Positions 8,730-17,950 of a stretch of 45,256 nt of DNA are shown here, piece after piece. Position numbers and translations under genes: made by a program. The DNA is from Cyanobacteria bacterium FACHB-63. GTDB lineage: Bacteria > Cyanobacteriota > Cyanobacteriia > Leptolyngbyales > Leptolyngbyaceae. Below the pieces are notes generated by a model. That model did no database searches. It was not told where the DNA came from and saw only the letters and a program-made list of their open reading frames with translations. Position 1 is the first letter of the stretch, and the number at the start of each line of letters is the position of its first letter. The stretch is from positions 1 through 45,256 of the forward strand of contig JACJNX010000084.1 in NCBI GenBank assembly GCA_014695255.1. The letters are read 5' to 3'.

Positions 8730-9575
8730 ATGCAAGAGATTACTGCCCGATTACGATCGCACCTCGAAGCGGTGGTGCGCGATCGCGATCCATTTTTTGC
8801 AACTCAGGGACATTTCTATGTTCAGCAATACATTCGCGAGCAGCTTGCACAATGGGGAACGGTTGAATCTCATGCGTTCCAGGTTGGCAAACGGACGCAC
8901 TACAACTGGCTCTTGAATCTACCAGGGCGCGAGAATGCAAAGCCTCCGATTCTAATTGGCGCACATTATGATGCTGTACCGAATTCTCCAGGTGCAGATG
9001 ATAACGCAACAGGTGTGGCTGTGTTGTTAGAGATGGCAAAGGCATTTTATGAACAACCAGCGCGGTATCCAATTCGATTAGTCGCCTTTGATTTAGAAGA
9101 GATTTTTACACAGTCTGATACTTTCGGGAATACACAGTATGCGATTTCATTAAACGGTGAACCGTTGCGATTGATGATTGCTTTGGAAATGTTGGGATAC
9201 TGTAATCACGATCGCAATTCACAACGCTATCCCGCAGGATTAGAGCGATTCTATCCGGATCAGGGAAACTTTATTGCATTGATTGGCAACATTCCAACCA
9301 TTCCAGATTTGATTCGATTGAGTCGGGGGATTCGTCGATCGAATGTTGGTTGTGAATGGCTGCCTGCGGGAATGCGAGGAAAGATTGTTCCAGACACTCG
9401 TAGAGGCGATCATGCTGCGTTTTGGGATCGAGGCTATCGTGCATTGATGGTTACAGATACAGCAAACTTGAGAAATCCGCACTATCACAAACCGAGCGAT
9501 CGTATTGAAACAATTGATTTCGACTTTCTTACGCGAGTTTGCGAAGGATTGATCAATGCAATTCGATCGTTGTAG
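8730..9575 (+). CDS. M28-family zinc aminopeptidase
   Basis: This 281-residue di-zinc peptidase has the expected ligands: H79 and D81 in LIGAHYDAV, bridging Asp in PGADDNATG (90-91), the general-base pair in FDLEE (123-124), Glu/Asp region LEMLGY near 152-157, and a final His in NPHYHKPSD. No signal peptide is visible, so it is probably cytosolic. It follows phzF by 11 bp, with AGAGGA as ribosome-binding site. The specific substrate is unknown; glutaminyl-cyclase-like members share this fold. Confidence 0.9.
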   Translation: MQEITARLRSHLEAVVRDRDPFFATQGHFYVQQYIREQLAQWGTVESHAFQVGKRTHYNWLLNLPGRENAKPPILIGAHYDAVPNSPGADDNATGVAVLLEMAKAFYEQPARYPIRLVAFDLEEIFTQSDTFGNTQYAISLNGEPLRLMIALEMLGYCNHDRNSQRYPAGLERFYPDQGNFIALIGNIPTIPDLIRLSRGIRRSNVGCEWLPAGMRGKIVPDTRRGDHAAFWDRGYRALMVTDTANLRNPHYHKPSDRIETIDFDFLTRVCEGLINAIRSL

Positions 9576-9661
9576 AACTCTAAATTGTTTCTAACACTAT
9601 CTTTGTCTTTAGCGATTTTCTCTATGATTAAAGGCTGATTGCCACTGATAAGGAAACACGC

Positions 9662-10663
9662 ATGATTCACGCTTACGCAGCTAAAACAGCAGGCGGAACA
9701 CTGGAAACCTTTGAATATGATCCAGGAGCGCTGAGAGATCAAGAAGTCGAAATCAATGTTGAATACTGCGGGATTTGCCACAGCGATTTGAGTATGCTCA
9801 AAAATGATTGGGGAATGAGTCAGTATCCAATCGTTCCGGGGCATGAAGTGGTTGGAACGATCGCGGCAGTGGGCGATCAAGTCACAACCCTCAAGATCGG
9901 TCAACGGGTGGGTCTGGGTTGGTTTTCACATTCCTGTTTGCATTGTTCATCTTGTATGTCGGGTGATCAGAATTTGTGTGCAACCGCAGAACAAACAATC
10001 GTCGGTCGGTATGGCGGATTTGCTGACAAAGTGCGAGCGTTTGAGGAATGGGTGACTCCGCTACCCGAAGGACTCGACCCAGCCAAAGCAGGGCCGATGT
10101 TCTGCGGGGGAATTACGGTGTTTAATCCGATCGTGCAGTTTGATGTGCAGCCGACCGATAAAGTCGGAGTGATTGGCATTGGTGGGCTTGGACACATGGC
10201 ACTGCGGTTTCTCAAAGCTTGGGGCTGTGAGGTGACGGCTTTCTCGACGAATCCTGATAAAGCGGCTGAAGCCCAAGAGATGGGCGCAACTCACTTTGTG
10301 AACTCCCGCGATCCAGAAGCAATAAAAGCCGTGGCGGAGTCGTTCGATTTTATTCTCTCAACTGTAAACGCAGATTTAGACTGGGGAGCTTATATCAATG
10401 CGCTGCGTCCGAAAGGGCGATTGCACTTTGTTGGAGTCGTTCCAGGTGCAATTCAATTGGGTGCTTTTCCCTTGATTAGCGGGCAGAAGTCTGTATCAGG
10501 AAGCCCGCTCGGTAGTCCGGCGACCGTGGCAAAGATGCTGGAGTTTGCGATGCGCCATGGAATTGAACCTATGACAGAAACATTTGCTTTTGATCAGATC
10601 AATGAAGCATTAGCGCATTTAGAAACTGGAAAAGCGCGATATCGAATTGTGCTGAAACATTAG
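9662..10663 (+). CDS. Zinc-dependent alcohol/aldehyde dehydrogenase (YahK/CAD type)
   Basis: This 333-residue medium-chain dehydrogenase probably reduces aldehydes with NADPH. Catalytic zinc ligands are C37 (YCGICHSD), H61-E62 (PGHEVVG) and C148 (MFCGGITV). The structural zinc uses C92, C95, C98 and C106. The Rossmann GIGGLGHMA lies at about 172-180, followed by FSTNPDKAAEAQEMGA. This pattern is that of the cinnamyl-alcohol/YahK group. It ends before a bidirectional hairpin shared with the convergent GH31 gene. Confidence 0.93.
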   Translation: MIHAYAAKTAGGTLETFEYDPGALRDQEVEINVEYCGICHSDLSMLKNDWGMSQYPIVPGHEVVGTIAAVGDQVTTLKIGQRVGLGWFSHSCLHCSSCMSGDQNLCATAEQTIVGRYGGFADKVRAFEEWVTPLPEGLDPAKAGPMFCGGITVFNPIVQFDVQPTDKVGVIGIGGLGHMALRFLKAWGCEVTAFSTNPDKAAEAQEMGATHFVNSRDPEAIKAVAESFDFILSTVNADLDWGAYINALRPKGRLHFVGVVPGAIQLGAFPLISGQKSVSGSPLGSPATVAKMLEFAMRHGIEPMTETFAFDQINEALAHLETGKARYRIVLKH

Positions 10664-10712
10664 CAAATTACATCAATGGCAATGTGGTTTGTATTCCTTT
10701 GATTGTCGCTAA

Positions 10713-10751
10713 ATGCCTCTTAAACGGTAACATTATGCGCTCAAGAGGCAT
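10713..10751. terminator. Bidirectional terminator-like hairpin
   Basis: Perfect 9-bp arms ATGCCTCTT (10713-10721) and AAGAGGCAT (10743-10751) lie between the convergent dehydrogenase and GH31 genes. There is no long T-run on either side, so efficiency is uncertain. Confidence 0.5.
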
Positions 10752-10759
10752 CATCATAG

Positions 10760-13081
10760 TCAGGTGTTGAATGCTAATTGCTTTGAAGTGCCGTCATCTT
10801 CAATCGATCGTTCACCTATTCCAACCATTTCAACAAGGAGAGTTCGAGCGCTTGGTTGCCACTGCCCCTGTCGTGCTTCAATTTCAACCGTTAAATTGTT
10901 GACTCGATAAGTTGTGGTGGCAAACTGACCTGATTCATAGTCAAACGATCGACCATCATCCTCATAAAGCGTGAATTCACCTTCACCTGGGTAAACTCGC
11001 AATCGAAGCTGGTCGATCGGATGTTCATCAACATATTGCATCACAGGCTGCATTGGAATAATTGCGCCTGCTTTGACATACATTGGCATTCGTTCTAAGG
11101 GAGCATGAGCCAAGATATGTTGATTCCCCGTGAACTTTTCACCTGTCCACCAATCAAACCAAGTTCCCTCTGGTAGATAAACGGCGCGATATTCCACACC
11201 AGGACGATAGACCGGAGCCGCCATCAAATGTGTACCGAGCAGCACTTGATCATGAAGATGATAAGTCTTTGGATCATTCGGATACTCATACAGCAGTGGT
11301 CGGAGGATCGGCGCACCTGTTTGTGAAGCTTGCCAGAACAAGGTATAGAAATAAGGCAGCAATTGATAACGTAGTTCAATGTATTCGCGGCAGATGGCTT
11401 CGACGCGATCGCCGAACACCCAAGGTTCATGCTGTGCGGTTGTCAATGCCGAATGCGCCCGCATCAACGGATAAAGCATTCCCACCTGCATCCAGCGCGC
11501 AAAGAGTTCTGCGGTTGAATTTCCGGCGAATCCGCCAATGTCAGCACCCACAAACGGAACCCCGGACAGTCCCATGTTAGATAACATTGGCAAGGACATT
11601 TCGAGATGTTCCCAGAGTGATTGATTGTCGCCCATCCAGACCGAAGACCAGCGCTGAATTCCAGCAAATCCTGAGCGGGTTAGGACAAACGATCGCGCCT
11701 CTGGTCGGAGTCGTTTTAAGCCTTCTGCCGAAGCACGCGCCATATTGTAGCCATACAGATTGTGCGTTTCTGCGTGGGTTCCATGTTCTTCGGGGTTGCC
11801 CTGGGGCGCGTCCATTGGAAAAAAGATATGTTTGCCTTCATCTCCGAAGGGTCGATCGGCAAGACAAGGTTCATTCATGTCATTCCAGATGCCTTCAATA
11901 CCTACATCAGTTAAGGTTCGCTGCCAGTCGCCCCACCAGTGACGCACCTCGGAGCGCAAGAAATCAGGAAACACAGATTTATCAGGCCACACATAACCTG
12001 CAACTAATTTACCGTCTGCGCTTCTGACAAAACAATCTTTCTCTAAGCCTTCGTGATAGACCGGATAGCTTCCATCCGGTTCATATTTCACACCAGGATC
12101 AACGATCGTCACCGTCTTAAAGCCATTTTGCTTCAGTTCAGCAATTAGCTTTGCGGGATCAGGAAAGCGCTTTGGACTCCAAGTAAACACGCGATACCCG
12201 TGCATATAGTCAATGTCGAGATGGATCACATCGCAGGGAATTTTGCGAGATCGAAACTCCTGAGCTAGCTTCTGTACTACGTCTTCAGATTCATAGCTCC
12301 AGCGACATTGATGATAGCCGAGCGACCATTTCGGCGGAAGCGGCATTCGCCCGGTAAGTTCTGTGTAGGTTTCAAGAATCTGAGCCGGAGCGGTGCCATG
12401 AATGATGTAATAGTCTAATTCTGGACTCTGAGCTTGCATCTGCCAGATTCTTGGTTCAGTGACACCCAAATCGAACTGACTTAGGTGTGGGATGTTGAGG
12501 AAGATTCCGTAAGTTAACTGGGGTCGCAGTGCAATGAAAAACGGGATCGCTTGATACATCTCATCATCGATCGAGGAGTAATCGAGCGCATCCACTGTCC
12601 AATTGGTTTTGATTTGCGATCGTTTATCTAACAGTCCCGCACGCTCCCCAAAGCCGTAGAAATGTTCGTCAGCTTCGATCGTTTTCCAGCAAGCAACTTG
12701 TCCCATACGCCAAGCAATGTTTGTGTCTTGTGCAAATGGTTTTCCCTCTAGATCAAAGCAGCGAATTCGACAGGGGGAACGTTCAATCACTACCTGCATT
12801 TGAGCCGTCTGAATTGTGATTGTTTCCTGGTCTTCGATCTCAAATTGAACTGCTTCCCACTCTTCATCCGATCGATTGACCGCCCACGATCGACGCGGCA
12901 GAAACTCACCTGTCGGAGCGAGTTGCACTCGAATCAGGTTTGCTGCCAGAATGCTGAGCTTTAAGCAAGCTTCGCCACAAGTTAGCAAAACTGAGCGCTC
13001 AGAAATATCAACGCGATCGACATTACCTAACGAAATCCAAGGTTGACGAGTGGTAGGAAGCTTTCCAAAAACTTGAGGCAT
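10760..13081 (-). CDS. Glycoside hydrolase family 31 alpha-glucosidase
   Basis: This 773-residue GH31 enzyme has an N-terminal beta-sandwich (about 25-240), a catalytic barrel with HLDIDYMHGYRVFTW near 287-301, the nucleophile D401 in GIWNDMNEP, and the acid/base Asp D484 in WMGDNQS. Distal beta domains hold PLLYEYPND and LYEDDG. It hydrolyses terminal alpha-glucosidic bonds by a retaining mechanism. No signal peptide is present, so it probably acts on internal maltooligosaccharides or related glucosides. The next gene upstream, an SDR on the same strand, is 21 bp away. Confidence 0.95.
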   Translation of the reverse strand: MPQVFGKLPTTRQPWISLGNVDRVDISERSVLLTCGEACLKLSILAANLIRVQLAPTGEFLPRRSWAVNRSDEEWEAVQFEIEDQETITIQTAQMQVVIERSPCRIRCFDLEGKPFAQDTNIAWRMGQVACWKTIEADEHFYGFGERAGLLDKRSQIKTNWTVDALDYSSIDDEMYQAIPFFIALRPQLTYGIFLNIPHLSQFDLGVTEPRIWQMQAQSPELDYYIIHGTAPAQILETYTELTGRMPLPPKWSLGYHQCRWSYESEDVVQKLAQEFRSRKIPCDVIHLDIDYMHGYRVFTWSPKRFPDPAKLIAELKQNGFKTVTIVDPGVKYEPDGSYPVYHEGLEKDCFVRSADGKLVAGYVWPDKSVFPDFLRSEVRHWWGDWQRTLTDVGIEGIWNDMNEPCLADRPFGDEGKHIFFPMDAPQGNPEEHGTHAETHNLYGYNMARASAEGLKRLRPEARSFVLTRSGFAGIQRWSSVWMGDNQSLWEHLEMSLPMLSNMGLSGVPFVGADIGGFAGNSTAELFARWMQVGMLYPLMRAHSALTTAQHEPWVFGDRVEAICREYIELRYQLLPYFYTLFWQASQTGAPILRPLLYEYPNDPKTYHLHDQVLLGTHLMAAPVYRPGVEYRAVYLPEGTWFDWWTGEKFTGNQHILAHAPLERMPMYVKAGAIIPMQPVMQYVDEHPIDQLRLRVYPGEGEFTLYEDDGRSFDYESGQFATTTYRVNNLTVEIEARQGQWQPSARTLLVEMVGIGERSIEDDGTSKQLAFNT

Positions 13082-13102
13082 GGTCTTGACCAGATAAACA
13101 AT

Positions 13103-13885
13103 TTAGCCAACTAACAAAGATTCTGCACCATCGATCCAAACTTCTGTGCCTGTAATATGACTTGCGGCATCTGAAGCAAGAAAAAGCACCAATTCAGCCA
13201 CTTGCTCGGCTCTTCCAGGTAAGCCACCATTTAAGGGCACAGTACCATGCGGATATTCCACAGGCTCTTTGATGGTGTCGAGGTGTTTTGGATGCGCGGT
13301 GTTGAAAATATTGGTTCCGATCGCGCCCGGACAGATTGCATTCACCCGGATCTTATTTTTTGCAAGTTCCAGTGCAATCATCTTCATAAAAGTGACTTGG
13401 GCAGCTTTTGTACAGGCATAAGCGGTTGCACCTGTGTTGCTAAAAGTTCGGGTTCCATTCACTGAGGCGGTTATAATCACTGATCCACCCTGTTTTTTTA
13501 GATACGAAACCGCATATTTGATCGTATAAAATGTTCCGTTCAAATTTGTATTGACCGTTTCGTTCCATTCTTCAGGAGTAATCTCTTCAAGGGGTGCCCA
13601 AACGCCATTAATTCCAGCATTAGCGAAAACAATATCAATTCGCCCAAACTTCTGAACGATTTCAGTCATCGCACATTCTACTTGATCCGGTTGGGATACA
13701 TCAGCCACCACTGCGATCGCCGTTCCGCTCTGATGCTGAATTTTTTCAACCGTTTCCGCGACCTCGCTTGCAGACCAATCGATTCCAGCAATGATGGCAC
13801 CGTGTTCAGCCAGCAACAGTGCCGTCTCTCGCCCGATTCCTGATCCTGCGCCTGTAATCACTGCAACCTTACCTGTTAATGGCAT
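13103..13885 (-). CDS. SDR-family oxidoreductase
   Basis: This classical short-chain dehydrogenase of 260 residues has TGAGSGIG at 11-18, NAG near 89-91, catalytic S141, Y156 and K160 (TAYACTKAA), and a C-terminal GTEVWIDGAESLLVG. D36 in GIDWSAS suggests NAD rather than NADP preference. Glucose- or hydroxysteroid-type dehydrogenases are the nearest general comparison. It is 21 bp upstream of GH31 on the same strand, so a sugar-related substrate is plausible (inference). Confidence 0.9.
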   Translation of the reverse strand: MPLTGKVAVITGAGSGIGRETALLLAEHGAIIAGIDWSASEVAETVEKIQHQSGTAIAVVADVSQPDQVECAMTEIVQKFGRIDIVFANAGINGVWAPLEEITPEEWNETVNTNLNGTFYTIKYAVSYLKKQGGSVIITASVNGTRTFSNTGATAYACTKAAQVTFMKMIALELAKNKIRVNAICPGAIGTNIFNTAHPKHLDTIKEPVEYPHGTVPLNGGLPGRAEQVAELVLFLASDAASHITGTEVWIDGAESLLVG

Positions 13886-14028
13886 AGTTTCCTCATCGAG
13901 AAGTCGTCCGCCTCTACCTTCGTTTTTATTGGCTTAAGGTTCCTCTGTCTTTAGCAGGGTTCAGGAGCATCAGGATTTAAGTTTCGCTGTACTCGAAGCG
14001 GTAGAATACAAGTTGCGTTTTTCTCCGA

Positions 14029-14943
14029 ATGGTTATGCAACTTCAACAGCGCGGACATTTACTCACCGAGCAAGTTAATCCAGCGAGTGCTAATCTCGAT
14101 CAGCTTTCGTCGATCGAACTGGTCGATGTGTTTAACCAAGAGGACGCAAAAACGATTACCGCGATCGCACAAGCAAGAGAACCTCTCGCAAAAGCAATTG
14201 ATTTAACCGCAGAGAAATTACGTCAGGGTGGGCGATTGTTCTATATCGGCGCTGGAACAAGTGGTCGTTTAGGCGTGTTAGATGCGGCAGAGTGTCCCCC
14301 TACTTTTTGTACACCTCCGGAGATGGTGCAAGGAATTATTGCGGGTGGCGCAGATGCTTTGGTGAGAAGTTCAGAAGGATTAGAAGATTTGGCGGATCAA
14401 GGAGCAGCGGCGATCTCAGATCGGCAAGTGAGCACGATCGATGTGGTCGTCGGGATCGCCGCAGGTGGAACGACTCCCTTTGTTCATGGAGCTTTAGCAG
14501 AAGCAAGAAAACGCGGGGCAACCACGATTTTTATGGCTTGTGTGCCTCAAGAACAAGTTCAGATTGAGGTAGATGTTGATATTCGCTTGCTAGTTGGGGC
14601 AGAAGTGTTAGCGGGTTCTACGCGGCTAAAAGCGGGAACCGTGACCAAACTCGCGCTGAATATTCTTTCAACAGGAACAATGGTGCGATTGGGTAAGGTT
14701 TACGGCAATCGCATGATTGATGTGGCGGTGACGAATTCTAAGCTGCACGATCGCGCCTTGCGAATTCTCTCTGATCTCACCGATTTAAGTCGAGAACAAG
14801 CCGCAGAGTTACTCGAAAAGAGCGATCGTTCTGTGAAAACTGCTTTGATGATGCACTGGACAGGACTTTCAAAAGCAGAGTGCGATCGCTTGTTAGCTGA
14901 GCATCAAGGAAATCTAAGAGCCGCACTGAATCAGCCTACCTGA
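14029..14943 (+). CDS. murQ: N-acetylmuramic acid 6-phosphate etherase
   Basis: This SIS-domain lyase removes D-lactate from MurNAc-6-phosphate, giving GlcNAc-6-phosphate in peptidoglycan recycling. In 304 residues: TEQVNPAS at 13-20, GAGTSGRLGVLDAAECPPTF at 74-93 with the catalytic Glu E88, SSEGLED near 114-120, and a C-terminal UBA-like helical bundle (DRSVKTALMM). The ATG at 14035 is an equally good start. It overlaps the convergent small membrane gene by 13 bp. Confidence 0.95.
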   Translation: MVMQLQQRGHLLTEQVNPASANLDQLSSIELVDVFNQEDAKTITAIAQAREPLAKAIDLTAEKLRQGGRLFYIGAGTSGRLGVLDAAECPPTFCTPPEMVQGIIAGGADALVRSSEGLEDLADQGAAAISDRQVSTIDVVVGIAAGGTTPFVHGALAEARKRGATTIFMACVPQEQVQIEVDVDIRLLVGAEVLAGSTRLKAGTVTKLALNILSTGTMVRLGKVYGNRMIDVAVTNSKLHDRALRILSDLTDLSREQAAELLEKSDRSVKTALMMHWTGLSKAECDRLLAEHQGNLRAALNQPT

Positions 14944-15215
14944 CAGCCTGTCGCTTGCATTGCCCCAACAATCCGCCAGATTGCAAATACAACGATCGCG
15001 CCCGCAACCGTGATCCCAGTTCGATACAATGTGAGCCAAACTCCAACTGGCTTTTTATTCACCATGTTTAAATAGCCCCAAGCAAGAGCAGACATAAAGA
15101 TACTGATTACTCCTGCTCGAATCGAGCTATAGCAATCTGAGGCAGTGATCAAAAATCCACACATGCCAAGAAATAGGCACACAGAGCTTACCAATACCGC
15201 AAATGATCGAGTCAT
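14931..15215 (-). CDS. Small three-helix membrane protein, unknown function
   Basis: The protein has 94 residues with hydrophobic segments at about 5-25, 32-50 and 62-84, and a lysine-bearing loop (VNKKPVG) between helices two and three. I recognise no family. The 3' end overlaps that of murQ by 13 bp. The gene is probably real because the frame is open, starts with ATG and is strongly membrane-like. Confidence 0.6.
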   Translation of the reverse strand: MTRSFAVLVSSVCLFLGMCGFLITASDCYSSIRAGVISIFMSALAWGYLNMVNKKPVGVWLTLYRTGITVAGAIVVFAIWRIVGAMQATGCQVG

Positions 15216-15433
15216 ACGTTCAACCGATGTGCGATCGCACCTAGATGATCAGCGAACAATTTAGCACTTGTGTTGCTGATGCTACACAGTGTTATCCCTG
15301 GTTTTTCTCCTAAGTTGAATTACATCAGCGATCGATCTGCCCTCTGTAAAGAAGCTTTGATTTCTGAAACAATGTCCCTATTTGTCAAAAACTGTCGGTA
15401 TAGTGAGGCAATTCCTTTATTTCAAAACGCTGT

Positions 15434-16177
15434 GTGAATTTTCCTGTTTATATCGGGATTGGTGCATTTAAGATTCATCCTCACATTTTCTTTGAGGCGA
15501 TCGCTTATACCGTTGCGCTGCGGTTATCGCTGCGAAATTTCCGCCGAGACACGATTAAGCCGACTCAAAGAAGCTCGATCGTAGTTGCTGGCATGGTTGG
15601 GGCGTTAATCGGTGCAAAAGTGCTAGTGATGTTGCAGCACCTTGATCTTTGGTGGCAGCAGAGAGCGCTATTTTGGCTGATGTTGCTGCAAGGTAAAACC
15701 GTAGTTGGAGCATTATTAGGAGCGTTGATTGGCGTGGAGCTGGTGAAAAAAATCATCGGTGTGAAACAATCGACCGGAGATGCGTTTGTGTATCCGTTGA
15801 TTTTAGGAATGGCGATCGGTAGGATCGGCTGCTTTCTGACGGGATTGAGCGATCGCACCTACGGGGTAGCTACAACTTTACCTTGGGGCATTGATTTTGG
15901 TGATGGCATTTCACGACATCCGACACAGCTTTATGAGATTGGATTTTTATTGTTGTTGATGCTGTTTCTGAAGGTGCGATCGCGCTATTTAATGCAGCCT
16001 GGTGATTTGTTCAAGTTTTTTATGATTAGTTACCTCAGCTTTCGTTTATTGATTGATTCGATTAAACCTGAATTTCAGCCCGTTCTAGGTTTAAGTGCGA
16101 TTCAGATTGCTTGTGTTCTAGCCCTAATCTACTATGCCCGCAACATTCCAAACCTGTTTGAATTCCGAGAGGTTTAA
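15434..16177 (+). CDS. Prolipoprotein diacylglyceryl transferase-like membrane protein
   Basis: This 247-residue polytopic membrane protein has Lgt features: an N-terminal MNFPVYIGIGAFKIHPH, the signature GRIGCFLTG at 129-137, HPTQLYEI at 162-169, and R204 in the late helix. Classical Lgt has Asn in the signature (GRIGNFxNGE); here it is Cys, and the following Glu is absent. That places it with the Lgt-like subgroup, whose acceptor may not be a lipoprotein cysteine. The start is GTG at 15434. It is 2 bp from the radical SAM gene, so the two must be co-expressed. Confidence 0.82.
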   Translation: MNFPVYIGIGAFKIHPHIFFEAIAYTVALRLSLRNFRRDTIKPTQRSSIVVAGMVGALIGAKVLVMLQHLDLWWQQRALFWLMLLQGKTVVGALLGALIGVELVKKIIGVKQSTGDAFVYPLILGMAIGRIGCFLTGLSDRTYGVATTLPWGIDFGDGISRHPTQLYEIGFLLLLMLFLKVRSRYLMQPGDLFKFFMISYLSFRLLIDSIKPEFQPVLGLSAIQIACVLALIYYARNIPNLFEFREV

Positions 16178-16179
16178 CG

Positions 16180-17601
16180 ATGCCCACCCGTCCTTATCTG
16201 TTCTACGGTTTAACCAATAGTGTTTGTTCAAAATGTTTGAACAAAGTTGAAGCAAAGATTATCTTTCAGAACGATCGCGTTTATCTGGTCAAACACTGTA
16301 TGATTCACGGACGCGAAGAGGTTCTAATCGCTGATGACATTGAGTATTACAAACAGTGTCAGGAGTTCATTAAGCCTGGAGATATGCCGCGACGGTTTAA
16401 CACACCGATCGAGCGGGGCTGTCCTTATGATTGTGGGTTGTGTCCAGATCATGAACAACATAGTTGTTTAACCTTAGTTGAAGTCAGCGATCGCTGTAAT
16501 CTCTCTTGTCCGATTTGCTATGCAGATTCAGGAGTTGAGGAACTATCGCACTCGAACTATCCGAGGCGCGATCGTAGCTTAGCTGTGATTGAGCAAATGT
16601 TAGATAACATTGTTGCGAATGAAGGTGAACCGGATATCGTACAGATTAGCGGGGGAGAACCGACTATTCATCCTGAGTTTTTTGAGATTCTCAACATTGC
16701 TAAGCAGAAGCCGATTAAGCATCTGATGATCAATACCAATGGCATCAAGATTGCTCAAGACCGGGAATTCTGCAAACGATTGAGCGACTATATGCCCGGA
16801 ATTGAGGTGTATTTGCAGTTTGATAGCTTTGAAGAGAAAGCACTGCGAGAACTGCGTGGAGCAGATTTGCGGCAAATTCGAGAAAGAGCGATCGCTCATC
16901 TCAACGAATTTGGTATTTCAACAACATTAGTGGCAACGATCAAAAAAGGCTTAAACGATCACGAAATTGGTTCAATCATTGAATATGGACTACAGCAAAA
17001 ATGCGTCCGAGGTGTGACTTTCCAACCGATCCAAGCCGCAGGGCGATTAGAGAACTTTGAGCCGAAGCGCGATCGCTACACGCTAACCGAAGTTCGCCGC
17101 GCCATTCTCGAACAAAGTCCACATTTTCAACCCAAAGATCTTTTACCTGTCCCCTGCCACCCTGACTGTCTTGCAATGGCATACGCGCTCAAAGTTAATG
17201 GTCAAGTCATTCCGCTAACCGGACTGCTTGATCCGACTGCATTTCTAAATGTGATGCCAAACTCCGTACTGTATGAGCAAAATGAAGACCTGAAACAAAA
17301 GATCTTCAGGCTCTTCTCGACCAATCATTCTCCGGTTTCTTCAGCCACAACCTTGAAGCAACTTCTCTGTTGTTTACCAATGCTTCCGGTTCCGGCTGGA
17401 ATTACTTACGAAAATGTGTTTCGAGTGATTATTATGCAATTTCTTGATCCGTTTAACTTTGATGTGCGATCGGTGAAACGCTCTTGTATTCACATTGCTG
17501 ATCCCGATGGTCGGATCATTCCCTTTGATACTTACAATATGTTCTACCGTCAAGGCAGCCAAGGACATCATCTCGTCTCCAAACCGCCTGCTGTAGTTTA
17601 A
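16180..17601 (+). CDS. Multi-cluster radical SAM enzyme, Tes/MJ0619-like
   Basis: The protein has 473 residues. An N-terminal metal site is suggested by C16-x2-C19 and C40/H43. A second cysteine set follows at C81, C85, C88 and C96 (GCPYDCGLCPDHEQHSC). The radical SAM CxxxCxxC is C106, C110, C113 (CNLSCPIC), with GGEPT downstream. C-terminal cysteines occur in PCHPDC and LLCCLP. This arrangement is that of archaeal Tes/MJ0619, which joins lipid tails (tetraether synthesis) and was earlier linked to pterin methylation. Placement 2 bp after an Lgt-like protein suggests a membrane-lipid or lipoprotein modification (inference). Confidence 0.85.
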   Translation: MPTRPYLFYGLTNSVCSKCLNKVEAKIIFQNDRVYLVKHCMIHGREEVLIADDIEYYKQCQEFIKPGDMPRRFNTPIERGCPYDCGLCPDHEQHSCLTLVEVSDRCNLSCPICYADSGVEELSHSNYPRRDRSLAVIEQMLDNIVANEGEPDIVQISGGEPTIHPEFFEILNIAKQKPIKHLMINTNGIKIAQDREFCKRLSDYMPGIEVYLQFDSFEEKALRELRGADLRQIRERAIAHLNEFGISTTLVATIKKGLNDHEIGSIIEYGLQQKCVRGVTFQPIQAAGRLENFEPKRDRYTLTEVRRAILEQSPHFQPKDLLPVPCHPDCLAMAYALKVNGQVIPLTGLLDPTAFLNVMPNSVLYEQNEDLKQKIFRLFSTNHSPVSSATTLKQLLCCLPMLPVPAGITYENVFRVIIMQFLDPFNFDVRSVKRSCIHIADPDGRIIPFDTYNMFYRQGSQGHHLVSKPPAVV

Positions 17602-17614
17602 GAGGAGTGATCAA

Positions 17615-17950
17615 GTGACTCAATTAAATGAGTGGCGAAGAGTAATTCGCGGAATTTTTCTAGCAATCTTCCTAGCGGTTGCTGTATTCGCGATCGCATT
17701 ACTTCTGATTTCAGGGCTGCAATCTTTGTCCCTTGCTCCTAGACAAACTTGGGTTTACAGCGCGATTATCCTACTTTCCTTGGCAGGCTACTTCGTCGGA
17801 ATTACTCAACTGATCTATCTCATTCCGTTGATTATCTTTCTATGGCGTGAACGAAGATTTGCAGTGATGAAAGGTGTAGTTATTGGTGCCGTCCTTGTGG
17901 CATTAGTGAACTTTGGTTGTTATCTATTTGTGGTCAGTCAGTTTCGATAG
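17615..17950 (+). CDS. Small membrane protein, third gene of the Lgt/radical SAM operon
   Basis: This 111-residue protein starts with GTG at 17615, 13 bp after the radical SAM gene, with a strong AGAGGAG site. It has hydrophobic stretches at about 12-35, 45-77 and 84-107, with basic residues in between (WRERRF). I recognise no family. Co-transcription suggests it works with the two upstream genes. Its 3' end overlaps that of the convergent methyltransferase gene by 17 bp. Confidence 0.7.
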   Translation: MTQLNEWRRVIRGIFLAIFLAVAVFAIALLLISGLQSLSLAPRQTWVYSAIILLSLAGYFVGITQLIYLIPLIIFLWRERRFAVMKGVVIGAVLVALVNFGCYLFVVSQFR

